This document shows positions 1 to 12,705 of a stretch of 64,000 nt of DNA, piece after piece. The translations under genes were made by a program, and so were the position numbers. The stretch spans positions 135,094 through 199,093 of the forward strand of contig NZ_LMWH01000026.1 of NCBI RefSeq assembly GCF_001507435.1, given 5' to 3'. Under the pieces are notes generated by a model. The model worked only from the letters and a program-made list of their open reading frames with translations. It made no database searches and was not told the origin of the DNA. Position 1 is the first letter of the stretch, and every line of letters begins with the position of its first letter. This DNA comes from Streptomyces sp. NRRL F-5122. GTDB taxonomy: Bacteria > Actinomycetota > Actinomycetes > Streptomycetales > Streptomycetaceae.

Positions 1-675
1 CACGGCGGCAGAGAGGCGCTCTCCACGCGCGCGGTGAGCGCGGGGGCCGGGGTGCAGGCGCCGACGATCTACCGGCTGTTCGGCGACATGAACGGACTGC
101 TCGACGCGGTCGCGACCCACGGATTCCGCACCTATCTCGCCGACAAACACTCCCTCGGCGACACCGACGACCCGGTGGACGACCTGCGCCGCGGCTGGGA
201 TCTGCACATCGAGTTCGGCCTGTCGATGCCGGCCTTCTACGCCCTCATGTACGGCGAGGGGCGCGAACGGGCCTCGCCGGCGGGCCGGGAGGCCTACCGG
301 ATGCTGCGTCGGCAGATCGGGCGAGTGGGCGCCGCCGGAGGTCTGCGCATGAGCGTGGACCGGGCGGCCCTGATCATGCACGCCAGCGGTGTAGGTGTGG
401 TCCTGTCACTGCTCGCCACTCCGCCCGCCGACCGGGACGTCGAGATCTCGCCCATCGTCCGCGAACAGGTGCTGCGCACGATCACGGCCGGACACGAGGA
501 CCAGTCCGCCACCTCGACCGATGTGCCCAGCCGGTCAGTCGCACTGCACGAGGCGCTCCGGAGCAGCGGTACCGCGGCGCTCACACCGGCCGAGCAGGGC
601 GTACTGGCCGAATGGCTCGACCGTATGGCCGACGCGGACAGCGTCGGCCACCGTCAGGCGGGAGGGCGACCGTGA
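1..675 (+). CDS. TetR-family transcriptional regulator, 5' end outside window
   Basis: The reading frame is open from base 1, so the gene starts upstream of the window; 224 residues are visible. The first residues carry the second half of a TetR helix-turn-helix (VQAPTIYRLFGD, the recognition helix of the family), followed by an all-helical ligand-binding region. TetR proteins repress nearby genes and release DNA on binding a small ligand; neither ligand nor target can be told here. It runs convergently toward the formate/nitrite channel gene with a hairpin between them, so it is not in an operon with it. The true start must be found in the preceding sequence. Confidence 0.85.
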   Translation, partial: HGGREALSTRAVSAGAGVQAPTIYRLFGDMNGLLDAVATHGFRTYLADKHSLGDTDDPVDDLRRGWDLHIEFGLSMPAFYALMYGEGRERASPAGREAYRMLRRQIGRVGAAGGLRMSVDRAALIMHASGVGVVLSLLATPPADRDVEISPIVREQVLRTITAGHEDQSATSTDVPSRSVALHEALRSSGTAALTPAEQGVLAEWLDRMADADSVGHRQAGGRP

Positions 676-756
676 CGCCGTCCACCGCCGGGCCCGGGCG
701 AACACCGCGTCATGGTGTGCGAGTACCTGGGCGAGCCATCCCGCCGAGCCCCGGGC

Positions 757-777
757 TCCCGCCGACCGTCGGCGGGA
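757..777. terminator. Hairpin between convergent genes
   Basis: Ten-base arms (TCCCGCCGAC and its complement) separated by one base sit in the gap between the TetR gene and the oppositely oriented channel gene. The position suits a bidirectional terminator; there is no T-run, as is common in high-GC actinobacteria. Confidence 0.45.
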
Positions 778-787
778 ACACCGCCGA

Positions 788-1645
788 TCAGGAGGAGACG
801 GCCGACTGTTCCGGGAGTGCGACGGATTCGGTGGCGGTCGCGGGCCCCTTCGGCGTGCGCCGGCCCAGGAATCCGTAGGCCGCGCCGACGAGCAGACATC
901 CGCCGACGAGATTCCCCAGTCCGACCAGAGCGAGATTGTGGGCGAAAGCGCCTGCGGTCGCACCCGGCACATGCTCGAACATGCCGAGCGCGAAGTAGGT
1001 CATGTTGGCCACCACATGCTCGAAGCCGGACGCCACGAAGGCCAGAATGCCCCAGAAGATCAGCATGATCTTGGCCCCGTCGGACGTGGTCCGTGCCGCC
1101 ATCCACACAGCCAGGCAGACCAGGAAGTTGCAGAGCACCGCCCGGAAGAAGAGGGCCGCTCCGGACGCCGCCGTCTTCGCCTTGATCACGCTCGCCAGCA
1201 GGACGAGTGCCGGGGCGGCATGTCCCGGGGTGGCACCGGAGGTGATGACACCGCTGCCGTGCACCAGCCAGGCGAACAGAACCGACCCGACGAGGTTGCC
1301 CACGAACGAACCCACGATCACCGCCAGGGCGTTACCGACCGTGCAGCGCCGGGCGATCGCCCCCTGGACCATGGTCATCATGTTGCTGGTGGTCAGTTCG
1401 GCACCCGCGAAGACCACCAAGGTCAGTGCAACGGCGAACACCAGCCCTTCGACGAGCTTGGTGAACGGCGACGACGCGGCGAGCAGAGGTCCGCCGACGC
1501 TCAGCAGCAGCACCACCCCCACCCCGATGAAGGCGCCGCCCAGCGACGAACTGACCAGGTAGCGACCCGGCTTGCGGAGGCTGTCGGCCTTGTCGGCGGC
1601 CACCTGCCCCTGTTCGACAAGGGCCTCGGATATGGCGATGGGCAT
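788..1645 (-). CDS. Formate/nitrite transporter (FNT) family channel
   Basis: The 285-residue protein has about six hydrophobic segments and FNT-family sequence, including AGAELTTSNMM and GSFVGNLVGSVLFAW in the first half and a FALGMFEHVPG stretch later. FNT proteins are pentameric inner-membrane channels for formate, nitrite or hydrosulfide. The start ATG at 1645 is chosen over an upstream in-frame start at 1750 because AGGAAGTG lies just before it and the family begins near this point. It stands alone, divergent from the LacI gene. Which anion it carries cannot be told from sequence; no formate or nitrite enzyme is adjacent. Confidence 0.85.
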   Translation of the reverse strand: MPIAISEALVEQGQVAADKADSLRKPGRYLVSSSLGGAFIGVGVVLLLSVGGPLLAASSPFTKLVEGLVFAVALTLVVFAGAELTTSNMMTMVQGAIARRCTVGNALAVIVGSFVGNLVGSVLFAWLVHGSGVITSGATPGHAAPALVLLASVIKAKTAASGAALFFRAVLCNFLVCLAVWMAARTTSDGAKIMLIFWGILAFVASGFEHVVANMTYFALGMFEHVPGATAGAFAHNLALVGLGNLVGGCLLVGAAYGFLGRRTPKGPATATESVALPEQSAVSS

Positions 1646-1986
1646 GCTTTCACTTCCTGTGCAGCGTTGCGGTCCCCCTGAGGGATCTACGGCGAAGCGC
1701 CGGGCCTGCATGATCGGCGGTACAGGCTTTTCGATCCTGAACCGACTCATGACCCAATTGCTTCAATGGAATACAAAGCTCTGACAAAATGGCGGATATC
1801 CGATTCGACGGTACAAGATCGAACTCGCCCGTGGCTGTGTGCATCGTCACTCCGGGACCGGCGCCGAGGTCCTGCGCTCCGCTGCGTGACCCGCCGGGGG
1901 ACCTGACCTCGCGCGGCCGCGCCCGGCGCAGGCATACTCGGGGCCCTGCGGGCGCGTCCGCGTTCGCGAGCAGCAGGAGGTGGGCG
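1646..1986. other. Divergent intergenic region (channel / LacI)
   Basis: This 341-base stretch separates two divergent genes and must hold both promoters. A relatively A/T-rich patch lies at about 1750-1800 and a 10-bp palindrome (CGGATATCCG) at 1793-1802. I see no credible gene in it; open frames running through it are extensions of the neighbours. Confidence 0.4.
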
Positions 1987-3000
1987 ATGGTCTCGTCGTC
2001 GTCGGTGCCGGGGACTGAGCCCCGGAAAGTCACGATCCATGACGTCGCCCGGTCCGCCGGCGTGTCCCGGCAGACCGTGTCGCGGGCGTTGAACGACAAG
2101 GACGAGATCGACGGCACCACCAAGCAGCGCGTCCTCGACGCCGCCCGGGCGCTCGGCTACCGGCCCAGCAGGTTCGCCCGAGGTCTGGTCCGGCAGGACA
2201 CCACCACCATCGGACTGGTCATCCCCGACCTGCTCAACCCCTTCTTCACCGAGGTCGCCGCGGCCGCCCTGGAGGCGGCACGGTCCCGGGGCTGGCACGT
2301 GGTCGTCTACGACACGGCGGACACGGCCGAGGAGGAACGCGGCACACTCCAGGTGATCAGCTCGCAAGTGGACGCGGTGGTCGGCTACTTCAGCTGCCCG
2401 GAGGACGAAGTCGAACTGTTCACCCGCGGCATGCCGGTGGTGCTCATCGGCCGCGAGCACCGCACGGCGCGGTTCAGCTCCATCCGGATCGACGGTGAGG
2501 ACGGTGTCCACGCCGCGGTCGCGCACCTGGTCGCCCGGGGCCACGCACAGATCGGCATGCTCGACCACGACGGCCGCGCCGAGCCGAGCATCCGGCGCGA
2601 GTGGTTCACCGCCGCCGCGACGTCCCATGGGCTCGACGCCGGCATGGTGGTCGGTGCGGACCAGTCGGCCGACGGCGGCGGCGCCGCCCTCAGGACACTG
2701 CTCACCACACATCCGGACATCACCGCGGTCCTGACCTTCAACGACATCATCGCGATCGGCGCCCTGCGCGAGGCGCGCCGGATCGGCCGGAGCGTCCCCG
2801 AGGAACTGGCCGTGATCGGCTTCGACGGCCTGCAACTGGGCGCGGTCGTCGAACCGCCGCTCACCAGCGTCGCCCTCGACACACGCAAGCTCGGCGCACT
2901 CGCCATCGAGCAGGTCGCACGGCTGCTGACCGGGGTGAATCCGCTCGCGGCCGACGACCTCGTCGTCCGGGCCGAGCTCCGGCTGGCGGGTTCCGCTTAA
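1987..3000 (+). CDS. LacI-family transcriptional regulator of the sugar-transport operon
   Basis: The 337-residue protein has an N-terminal LacI helix-turn-helix (VTIHDVARSAGVSRQTVSRAL, about residues 14-34), a hinge helix ending near GYRPSRFARGL, and a periplasmic-binding-protein-like sensor domain (IGLVIPDLLNPFF onward). The ATG at 1987 is preceded by AGGAGG with a 7-base gap and fits the family's start; the longer frame from 1789 has no such site. It lies just upstream, on the same strand, of the ABC sugar importer, with a 46-bp palindromic operator between them. By family rule it probably represses that operon until an imported sugar binds. The effector is unknown. Confidence 0.92.
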   Translation: MVSSSSVPGTEPRKVTIHDVARSAGVSRQTVSRALNDKDEIDGTTKQRVLDAARALGYRPSRFARGLVRQDTTTIGLVIPDLLNPFFTEVAAAALEAARSRGWHVVVYDTADTAEEERGTLQVISSQVDAVVGYFSCPEDEVELFTRGMPVVLIGREHRTARFSSIRIDGEDGVHAAVAHLVARGHAQIGMLDHDGRAEPSIRREWFTAAATSHGLDAGMVVGADQSADGGGAALRTLLTTHPDITAVLTFNDIIAIGALREARRIGRSVPEELAVIGFDGLQLGAVVEPPLTSVALDTRKLGALAIEQVARLLTGVNPLAADDLVVRAELRLAGSA

Positions 3001-3078
3001 CCGGCCGGACTCGTGCGCGACTCGAACTCTTGACACTCGACCGGACCGGAGCGCACACTTCCGAACACTTCACAACGT

Positions 3079-3124
3079 TCCCCGTGAGCGTTCACGTGAA
3101 CGTTCACGTGAACGCTCACGGGGA
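3079..3124. promoter_or_regulatory. 46-bp perfect palindrome, probable LacI operator
   Basis: The arms are fully complementary about the centre between 3101 and 3102. Each contains repeats of GTTCACGTGAAC, and the centre is AACGTT, so several overlapping LacI-type half-sites with the family's central CG are stacked. It lies 144 bases before the solute-binding-protein start and 78 bases after the LacI gene. A TTGACA box at 3030-3035 just upstream could be the -35 of the operon promoter. Confidence 0.75.
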
Positions 3125-3267
3125 TAGCACACATGGTTGCCAAGTCCCGCCTCGGCGTTCGGCGTCCAGCCGACACCGCGGCGTCCTGTCCCCAGAAGGC
3201 ATCCCGCCTCAGGTGTCAACGTCGACCCGTCTAGCGCCGCCGCTAGGCGTTCTCTGGAACGGAAAAA

Positions 3268-4602
3268 ATGAGCAACACAGTCACGCGCATCCGCTTCGCC
3301 GTGGTCGCCGCGGCCGCCGGTACCGTCGTACTCGCCGGGTGCTCGTCGCCCGCTCCGTCGGACAAGGCCTCCGCGGCGTCCTGCGAGCCCTCCAAGGGCA
3401 AGGTCACTCTTCAGTACTGGAACACCGTTCCGGGCATGGACCAGGTCGTCGCCCTGTGGAACAAGAAGAACCCGGACATCCAGGTCCAGATGAAGAACAT
3501 CTCCAACGACCAGTACGGCACGATCGGCAACGCCCTCAAGGCGGGCAAGGCGCCGGAGCTCGCACAGGTCGGCTATGACGAGCTTCCCAGCCTGCGCACC
3601 CAGGACGCCTTCGTGGACGCCTCGGCCTGCTCGGACGCCACCGCCGCCAAGTCGAAGTTCGTCCCGTGGACCTGGTCGCAGACCAGCTTCGGCGGCACCG
3701 GGGTGTTCGCCATGCCGCAGGACACCGGCCCGATGGCCCTCTACGTCCGCAGTGACATCTTCAAGAAGAACGGACTCACCATCCCGAAGACCTGGGACGA
3801 GTACGCGGCGGACGCGCAGAAGCTGCACAAGGCGGACCCCAACCTCAGCATCACGTTCTTCGATCCGAACAACGCCGAGTGGTTCAACGGGCTCCTCTGG
3901 CAGAACAACGCCGAGATGTACAAGTACTCCGCCGACAAGTGGCACGTCAACGTCGAGTCGGACCAGAGCAAGCAGGTCGCCGACTACTGGCAGAAGCTGA
4001 TCGACGACAAGCTCGTCCGCACCGACCTCGCCCACGGTTCGACCCAGATGTACGCGGCCTACCAGAAGGACCAGATCGCCACCTACGTGGGCGCCGCCTG
4101 GGGCTACAGCATGTTCCGCGACAACCTGCCCAAGCAAGCCGGCAAGTGGACCATCGTCCCGATGCCGACGTGGGGCGCGAACGGCGCGTCGGGCGACTGG
4201 GGCGGATCGACCGTCGCATTCATGAAGGGCAACAAGCACCTGTACGAGTCGGTCAAGTTCAACACCTGGCTGAACACCGACCCGGAAGCCCTGGCGATGG
4301 AGAACAAGCTGGGCGGCCTCTACCCGGCGGCCAGCGCCGGTCTGAAGCTTCCTGCCCTGTCCGAGGGCGTTCCGTACTACAACAACGAGAAGATCTTCGA
4401 CGTCTTCGCGGACTCGTCCACGAAGATCGACACCAACTTCGCCTGGGGCCCCACGCAGAAGACCGTGAACCTGGCCCTGCAGGACGCGATGGCCAAGGCC
4501 GCAGGCGGCAAGGGCAAGATCACCGACGCGCTGTCCGCCGCCCAGGCTGCCGCACTGAAGTCGATGAAGGACCAGGCGATCCCGGCCACGGCAGGCAAGT
4601 GA
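3268..4602 (+). CDS. Carbohydrate ABC transporter, solute-binding lipoprotein
   Basis: This 444-residue family-1 extracellular solute-binding protein has a basic N-terminus, a hydrophobic stretch and the lipobox LAGC with the lipidated cysteine at residue 25, so it should be anchored on the outer face of the membrane. The mature region shows typical features (VTLQYWNTVPGMDQVVALWNK near the start, a WGYSMFRDN stretch and an aromatic-rich pocket). It binds a sugar or oligosaccharide and passes it to the two permeases that follow within 8 bases and by overlap. No ATPase gene is in the cluster; in Streptomyces such importers commonly share one MsiK-type ATPase encoded elsewhere. The neighbouring mannosidase and galactosidase suggest an oligosaccharide substrate. 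Confidence 0.92.
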   Translation: MSNTVTRIRFAVVAAAAGTVVLAGCSSPAPSDKASAASCEPSKGKVTLQYWNTVPGMDQVVALWNKKNPDIQVQMKNISNDQYGTIGNALKAGKAPELAQVGYDELPSLRTQDAFVDASACSDATAAKSKFVPWTWSQTSFGGTGVFAMPQDTGPMALYVRSDIFKKNGLTIPKTWDEYAADAQKLHKADPNLSITFFDPNNAEWFNGLLWQNNAEMYKYSADKWHVNVESDQSKQVADYWQKLIDDKLVRTDLAHGSTQMYAAYQKDQIATYVGAAWGYSMFRDNLPKQAGKWTIVPMPTWGANGASGDWGGSTVAFMKGNKHLYESVKFNTWLNTDPEALAMENKLGGLYPAASAGLKLPALSEGVPYYNNEKIFDVFADSSTKIDTNFAWGPTQKTVNLALQDAMAKAAGGKGKITDALSAAQAAALKSMKDQAIPATAGK

Positions 4603-4609
4603 CCGCAGC

Positions 4610-5560
4610 ATGACCGACATCGCAACCCGCGCAACCCGCGTGGTGGCACAGACCGGGGGCCGCCGCCGTCGTCTCAACGGCGGCGGCCCCCGGGCCGGCG
4701 TCATCGTCGCGTTCCTGACCCCGTTCTTCCTCCCGTTCGTGCTGTTCTACCTGGTGCCGGTCGGCTACGCGCTCTGGCAGAGCTTCCTGGTCGTGCGCAG
4801 GACCGGCGGCCAGTACGGCACCTCCTACACGACCTTCGGCGGCTTCGAACAGTATGTGCAGGTGTTCCAGAACCATGAGTTCTGGGCCAGCATCGGCCGT
4901 ATCGGACTGTTCGGCATCGTCCAGGTGCCGATCATGCTGTTCGTGGCGCTGATCATGGCACTGCTGCTCGACACCCCCCTGCTCAAGGCCAAGTCGTTCT
5001 TCCGCATCACGGCGTTCATGCCGTACGCCGTGCCGGGTGTGATCGCCGCGATCATGTGGTCGTATCTGTACTCGCCGCAGCTCAGCCCCGTGGTCGACCT
5101 GCTCAAGGGGATAGGCCTCCAGCCGGACTTCCTCGGCCCGGACGCCGTGCTGTGGTCGGCGGCGAACGTCTCCACCTGGCTGTGGACCGGCTACAACATG
5201 CTGATCATGTTCTCGGCGCTGCAGTCGATCCCGCAGGAGCTCTACGAAGCCGCAAAGATCGACGGCGCGAGCAACTGGGCGATCGCATGGCAGATCAAGG
5301 TCCCGATCATCGCTCCATCGATCATCCTGACCACGGTGTTCTCGATCATCGGCACGTTGCAGCTCTACGCGGAGCCGGCCGTGCTGCGCCAGATCTCCTC
5401 GAACATCTCGAGCACGTTCACGCCGAACATGCTCGCCTACGCGGTGGCATCCGGAAACAACTACCAGCAAGCGGCGGCGATCTCCGTGGTCATCGCCGTC
5501 ATCACCTTCGTCTTGAGCTTCGGGTTCATGCGACTGACGTCGAAGAGGGCCGGACTGTGA
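4610..5560 (+). CDS. Carbohydrate ABC transporter permease (MalF type)
   Basis: This 316-residue membrane protein has about six hydrophobic segments and the permease EAA loop that contacts the ATPase (ELYEAAKIDGASNWAIAWQIKVP, about residues 209-231). The first transmembrane segment follows a basic N-terminal tail (TQTGGRRRRLNGGGPR). It starts 8 bases after the binding-protein gene and its stop overlaps the start of the next permease, so the genes are translationally coupled. It forms the sugar channel with the second permease. Confidence 0.93.
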   Translation: MTDIATRATRVVAQTGGRRRRLNGGGPRAGVIVAFLTPFFLPFVLFYLVPVGYALWQSFLVVRRTGGQYGTSYTTFGGFEQYVQVFQNHEFWASIGRIGLFGIVQVPIMLFVALIMALLLDTPLLKAKSFFRITAFMPYAVPGVIAAIMWSYLYSPQLSPVVDLLKGIGLQPDFLGPDAVLWSAANVSTWLWTGYNMLIMFSALQSIPQELYEAAKIDGASNWAIAWQIKVPIIAPSIILTTVFSIIGTLQLYAEPAVLRQISSNISSTFTPNMLAYAVASGNNYQQAAAISVVIAVITFVLSFGFMRLTSKRAGL

Positions 5561-6414
5561 GCAACCAGCCCCTTATCCGTGAGAGCCGCGTCAGCCGCAC
5601 GGCCATGATGGCTCTGATGTTCCTGCTGGCGATCTACTTCCTGCTGCCTATCTACTTTCTCATCGTCGCGGCGACAAAACCCCAGGGCGACCTCGCCGCC
5701 ACCAACGGGCTCGCGTTCTCGCACTTCAACCTGTTCGACAACCTGAGCACCCTGTTCAGCCGCAGCGACGGCATCTTCGGCCGGTGGGCGCTGAACAGCG
5801 TGATCTACGCGGTGCTCGGCGCGGCCGTCGGAACCCTGATCTCCGCGCTGTGCGGGTACGCGCTCGCCAAGTTCACCTTCCGGGGACGGGAGTTCCTCTT
5901 CTCCGTCATCCTCGGTGGCGTCCTCGTGCCCACCACCGCGCTCGCGCTCCCGCTGTTCCTCCTGTTCTCGGCGACCGGGATCGTCAACACCTACCTCGCG
6001 GTGTTCCTGCCCAGCATCGTCAGCCCGTTCGGTGTCTACCTCGCCCGTATCTTCGCCTCCGCCGCGGTGCCCCAGGAGCTTCTGGAGTCGGCGCGCCTGG
6101 ACGGGGCGGGCGAGTTCCGCACGTTCTTCTCGGTGGCGATGCGGCTGATGTCGCCCTCGCTGGTGACCATCTTCCTGTTCCAGTTCGTGGCCATCTGGAA
6201 CAACTTCTTCCTGCCGATGGTGATGCTGCAGAAGGAGTCGCTCTTCCCGATCACGCTCGGACTCTACGAGTGGAACGGCCAGACCGCCCGTGCCCCACTC
6301 CTGCAGGAATCCGTTATCACGGGGTCGCTGGTCTCGATCGTGCCCGTGATCATCCTGTTCCTCCTGCTGCAGCGGTTCTGGCGCACCGGACTCGCAGCCG
6401 GCTCCCTCAAGTGA
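5557..6414 (+). CDS. Carbohydrate ABC transporter permease (MalG type)
   Basis: The start is a GTG whose last bases overlap the previous stop (GTGA, four shared bases). The 285-residue product has about six membrane segments, an early LLPIYFLIVAATKPQGD stretch typical of MalG-type subunits, and the EAA loop (ELLESARLDGAGEFRTFFSVAMRLM). It pairs with the upstream permease. The alpha-mannosidase gene follows 62 bases later on the same strand and is probably part of the same transcript. Confidence 0.93.
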   Translation: MSNQPLIRESRVSRTAMMALMFLLAIYFLLPIYFLIVAATKPQGDLAATNGLAFSHFNLFDNLSTLFSRSDGIFGRWALNSVIYAVLGAAVGTLISALCGYALAKFTFRGREFLFSVILGGVLVPTTALALPLFLLFSATGIVNTYLAVFLPSIVSPFGVYLARIFASAAVPQELLESARLDGAGEFRTFFSVAMRLMSPSLVTIFLFQFVAIWNNFFLPMVMLQKESLFPITLGLYEWNGQTARAPLLQESVITGSLVSIVPVIILFLLLQRFWRTGLAAGSLK

Positions 6415-6476
6415 CCCCGCGCCGGCGCGCTCCCCACACGCACATCGCTCCACCCACACAGAAGGTCCCTGCCCCC

Positions 6477-9206
6477 ATGCAGAATTCCGCCGTCTTCGTG
6501 CCTCATTTCCATTGGGACCGGGAATGGTATGAGCCTTTCCAGGTGTTCCGGCACCGGCTTGTGGCCGCCCTCGACACCGTGCTGGAGACGGCCGAGGCCG
6601 ATCCGGACTTCCGGTTCACCGTCGACGGGCAGATGGCCGCCATCGAGGACTACCTGGAGATGCGACCGGAGAACCGCGACCGGGTCATGGCCCTGGTCGC
6701 CGACGGCCGACTCGCCATCGGGCCGTGGCTGATCCTGCTCGACGAGTTCCTCTGCTCCGGCGAAACCATCGTGCGCAACCTGCAGATGGGGTGGGCGGCC
6801 GCGGCGGACCTCGGCGGCTCCATGCCCATCGGCTATCTGCCGGACATGTTCGGCCACGTCGCGCAGATGCCGCAGATCCTGGCACGTGCCGGAATCGAGC
6901 ACGCCGCGCTGTGGCGAGGTGTCCCGGGCTCGGTCGACGGTCACGCCTTCCGCTGGCGCGCTCCGGACGGCTCCGAAGTGCGCACCGAGTTCCTCTTCGA
7001 CGGCTACGACAACGGACTCGACGTCCTGCTGGTACCCGACCAGATCGGGCGCGCGCTCGGCGAGTACGCGGACATGACGGCCGAGCGCTGGGGTGCTGAC
7101 CCGGTGCTGGCGATGGCCGGCACGGACCACAACGCGCCCGACCCGAACCTCGCCTCCTGGCTGCGGCGCGCGTCCGGCGACGAGCGCGCGATCACCATCG
7201 CCACGCTCGCCGAGTACATCCGCGAGCACGTGCGCGACGAGGTCTCCGCCGTCGTCACCGGTGAGCTGCGCAGCCATGTCCGCGGGAACATCCTCCCGGG
7301 CGTGCTCTCCGTGCGGCGCCGGCTGAAGCAGCGGATGGCCGACGCCGAGCGGACCGTCGGCCACGCCGAGCGATTCAACGCACTGTGGTCCCGGCGCGAC
7401 GACTCGGCCTTCCTCTCGCTCGCATGGCACAAGATCATCGAGTCGAGCGCCCACGACTCGGTCGTCGGCTCCGGCACCGACGAGACCGCCGATCAGGTCG
7501 AAGCGCGTCTCGCCGAGGCCACACACGCAGCGCGCGCGGTTCGCGACGCGGCGCTGGCCGAGCCCGCAGCCCGGGTGCCGAGCGACGGTTATCTGGTCGC
7601 CAATCCGGTGCCGTTCGCCCGCACGGCCCTGGTCGAGGTGGATGTCGTGGCGCCGCCCGAGGGCGCCGTTCTGGTGTCTTCCGACGCCGACGGCTCGGCG
7701 CATCCCGTGCAGCTGATCTCCAAGGCCCCGACCGTGCTGAGCGATGAGCGCATGGACGCCTCGCAGCTCGAACGTGTGCTGCGCCGCATCCACCGCCGTG
7801 AGCTCTTCGGCCGGCTGATCGACCGCTACGAACTCACCGCGGGCACCCTCGTCTTCCACTTGGCCGAGGTGCCGACCAGCGGACCGTTCGATCTGCTGAT
7901 CCTGCGCCGTGAGGTCGCCGACGCGGCCGCCGCGCATCCGGGTGAGTGGCGGGTGCTGACATTGGAGGAGGCACGCGCCACCGCCCTGGTACCCGTGACC
8001 GTGCCCGCCGCCGGACTCGCGAGCTTCCGCGTCGAGCCGAGCGACCGGGGTACCGAGCAGTCCACGACGGGCGCCCCCGCGACGGCGACCGCCCGCACGC
8101 TGGCGAACGGACTGGTCGAGGTGGAGGTGGCCGCGGACGGCACGCTGGAGGTGACCGGAGCCGACGGAACCGTGCTGCGCGGGGTCGGCCGGCTGGTCGA
8201 CGGCGGTGACCGGGGCGACAGCTACAACTACGGTCCCCCGGCGCGCGATGTGCTCGTATCGGAGCCGACGAAGGTCGCCGTGGACGTCCTCGAGAACGGC
8301 CCGCTGCGTTCCAGGTTGCGCGTCACCCGCGTCTACGACTGGCCCGCCGCGCTCACCTCCGACCGCGACGTGCGCAGCGAGGACACCGTCTCCACACCGG
8401 TGGAGACACTCGTGGAAGTGCGGGCGGGTGAGCCGTTCGTGCGCGTCTCCACGTCGTTCCTGAACCGGTCCGCCGACCACCGACTGCGCTTCCATGTGCC
8501 GCTGCCCGAGCCGGTGGCCGGGTCCGCGTCCGCAGGGCAGTTCTCGGTGACCGAACGCGGTCTCACCGCCGAGGGCGGCTGGGGCGAGTACCCGATCCCG
8601 ACGTTCCCCGCGAGTGCGTTCGTGTCGGCCGGCGCGGCCAACGTACTGCTCGACCACGCCACCGAGTACGAACTCGTCGGCGAGGGATCCGAACTCGCCA
8701 TCACCCTGCTCCGCGCGATCGGCTCGATCAGCGTGAACATCCACCCGCTGCGCGACGAGCCCGCGGCGAGCGAGATCCCGGCCCCCGGCGCGCAGGACCT
8801 CGGCATGCGCATCGAGAACCGGTTCGCCGTGGTGCCCTCGTCAGCAGGATGGCGGGGGGCGAACGCGGTCGCTCTCGCCGAGGGCTTCCACAACGATGTC
8901 CTCGTGACCCGCGGAACGGCGCCCGCCGGGGGCCGACTGCCCGACGATACGACCGGCGTGCAGGTCGAGGGTGCGGACGTGCTCGTCTCGAGCATCCGCC
9001 GCGTCACCGACGAGGAGAGCGGTACAGGCACCGAGGTCCGGCTCACCGCGATGAGCGATACGGGGTCGACCGTCCGCGTCAGCGGCGCATTCAAGGAAGC
9101 CACCACGGTCGACCTGCTCGGCCGGCCCCTCTCCACGACGCCGGCTGCGGACGGACTCGAACTCGAACTCGGCCCGTGGGAGATCCGAACGGTCGTGGTC
9201 CGGTAG
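6477..9206 (+). CDS. Glycoside hydrolase family 38 alpha-mannosidase
   Basis: The 909-residue protein begins with the GH38 metal motif (HFHWDREWY, with H10, H12 and D14), and has the nucleophile region YLPDMFGH with Asp at about residue 123. GH38 enzymes use a divalent metal and a retaining mechanism to remove alpha-mannose from oligosaccharides. There is no signal peptide, so it should act in the cytoplasm on sugars brought in by the ABC importer encoded just upstream. The ATG at 6477 is chosen because the family motif follows within ten residues; longer in-frame extensions run back through the permease gene. The C-terminal half has the beta-sandwich character of the family. Linkage specificity cannot be predicted. 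Confidence 0.93.
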   Translation: MQNSAVFVPHFHWDREWYEPFQVFRHRLVAALDTVLETAEADPDFRFTVDGQMAAIEDYLEMRPENRDRVMALVADGRLAIGPWLILLDEFLCSGETIVRNLQMGWAAAADLGGSMPIGYLPDMFGHVAQMPQILARAGIEHAALWRGVPGSVDGHAFRWRAPDGSEVRTEFLFDGYDNGLDVLLVPDQIGRALGEYADMTAERWGADPVLAMAGTDHNAPDPNLASWLRRASGDERAITIATLAEYIREHVRDEVSAVVTGELRSHVRGNILPGVLSVRRRLKQRMADAERTVGHAERFNALWSRRDDSAFLSLAWHKIIESSAHDSVVGSGTDETADQVEARLAEATHAARAVRDAALAEPAARVPSDGYLVANPVPFARTALVEVDVVAPPEGAVLVSSDADGSAHPVQLISKAPTVLSDERMDASQLERVLRRIHRRELFGRLIDRYELTAGTLVFHLAEVPTSGPFDLLILRREVADAAAAHPGEWRVLTLEEARATALVPVTVPAAGLASFRVEPSDRGTEQSTTGAPATATARTLANGLVEVEVAADGTLEVTGADGTVLRGVGRLVDGGDRGDSYNYGPPARDVLVSEPTKVAVDVLENGPLRSRLRVTRVYDWPAALTSDRDVRSEDTVSTPVETLVEVRAGEPFVRVSTSFLNRSADHRLRFHVPLPEPVAGSASAGQFSVTERGLTAEGGWGEYPIPTFPASAFVSAGAANVLLDHATEYELVGEGSELAITLLRAIGSISVNIHPLRDEPAASEIPAPGAQDLGMRIENRFAVVPSSAGWRGANAVALAEGFHNDVLVTRGTAPAGGRLPDDTTGVQVEGADVLVSSIRRVTDEESGTGTEVRLTAMSDTGSTVRVSGAFKEATTVDLLGRPLSTTPAADGLELELGPWEIRTVVVR

Positions 9207-12398
<3,192 letters not shown>

Positions 12399-12417
12399 AC
12401 CGTCGGCGTCGCACAAC

Positions 12418-12459
12418 GGCCCGCGGGGCACACCGAGTCTTCGGTGTGCCCCGCGGGCC
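12418..12459 (+). terminator. Strong intrinsic hairpin after the beta-galactosidase gene
   Basis: A perfect 19-bp stem (arms 12418-12436 and 12441-12459) with a GTCT loop lies 20 bases after the stop codon. The stem is G/C-rich and is followed only by a short TT. It probably ends the LacI-ABC-mannosidase-galactosidase transcription unit. Confidence 0.8.
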
Positions 12460-12705
12460 TTGGCTGTTGCAGCTGCCTCAGCTGCCGGTGCTTCTTCGGC
12501 CCGGTCATCCCGGTCTAGGCCCGCCGGTCGGCAGCGGTGCAGGATGCCAGACGCAGGCCCATAACCGACACCGTACGAAATCAAGCTGACCGGCTGCAGG
12601 GGGCGTTGTCAGTGACGGCAGGTAGCTTCGACGTGATTGCCGAGCCGGAGCATGCTCGGGCAGATCTCCGCACCGTGAGAGTCAAAAAGGGAGGTGGGAA
12701 CGTTC
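12460..12705. other. Leader of the TnpB-related gene
   Basis: This segment lies between the terminator hairpin and the TnpB start. It has a short hairpin (CCGAGC and GCTCGG arms at about 12640-12660) and ends in a GGGAGG ribosome site at 12689-12694. No other gene is visible. If the TnpB gene is part of a mobile element, its left end should be here, but I could not identify it. Confidence 0.3.

Noticed and set aside
654..1106. Several overlapping open frames on both strands through the channel gene
   Set aside because: High-GC sequence leaves long frames open by chance; only the 788-1645 minus frame has a ribosome site and a recognisable family.
1646..1790. Possible riboswitch before the formate/nitrite channel gene
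   Set aside because: I looked for known leader motifs and found no convincing conserved core or expression-platform hairpin.
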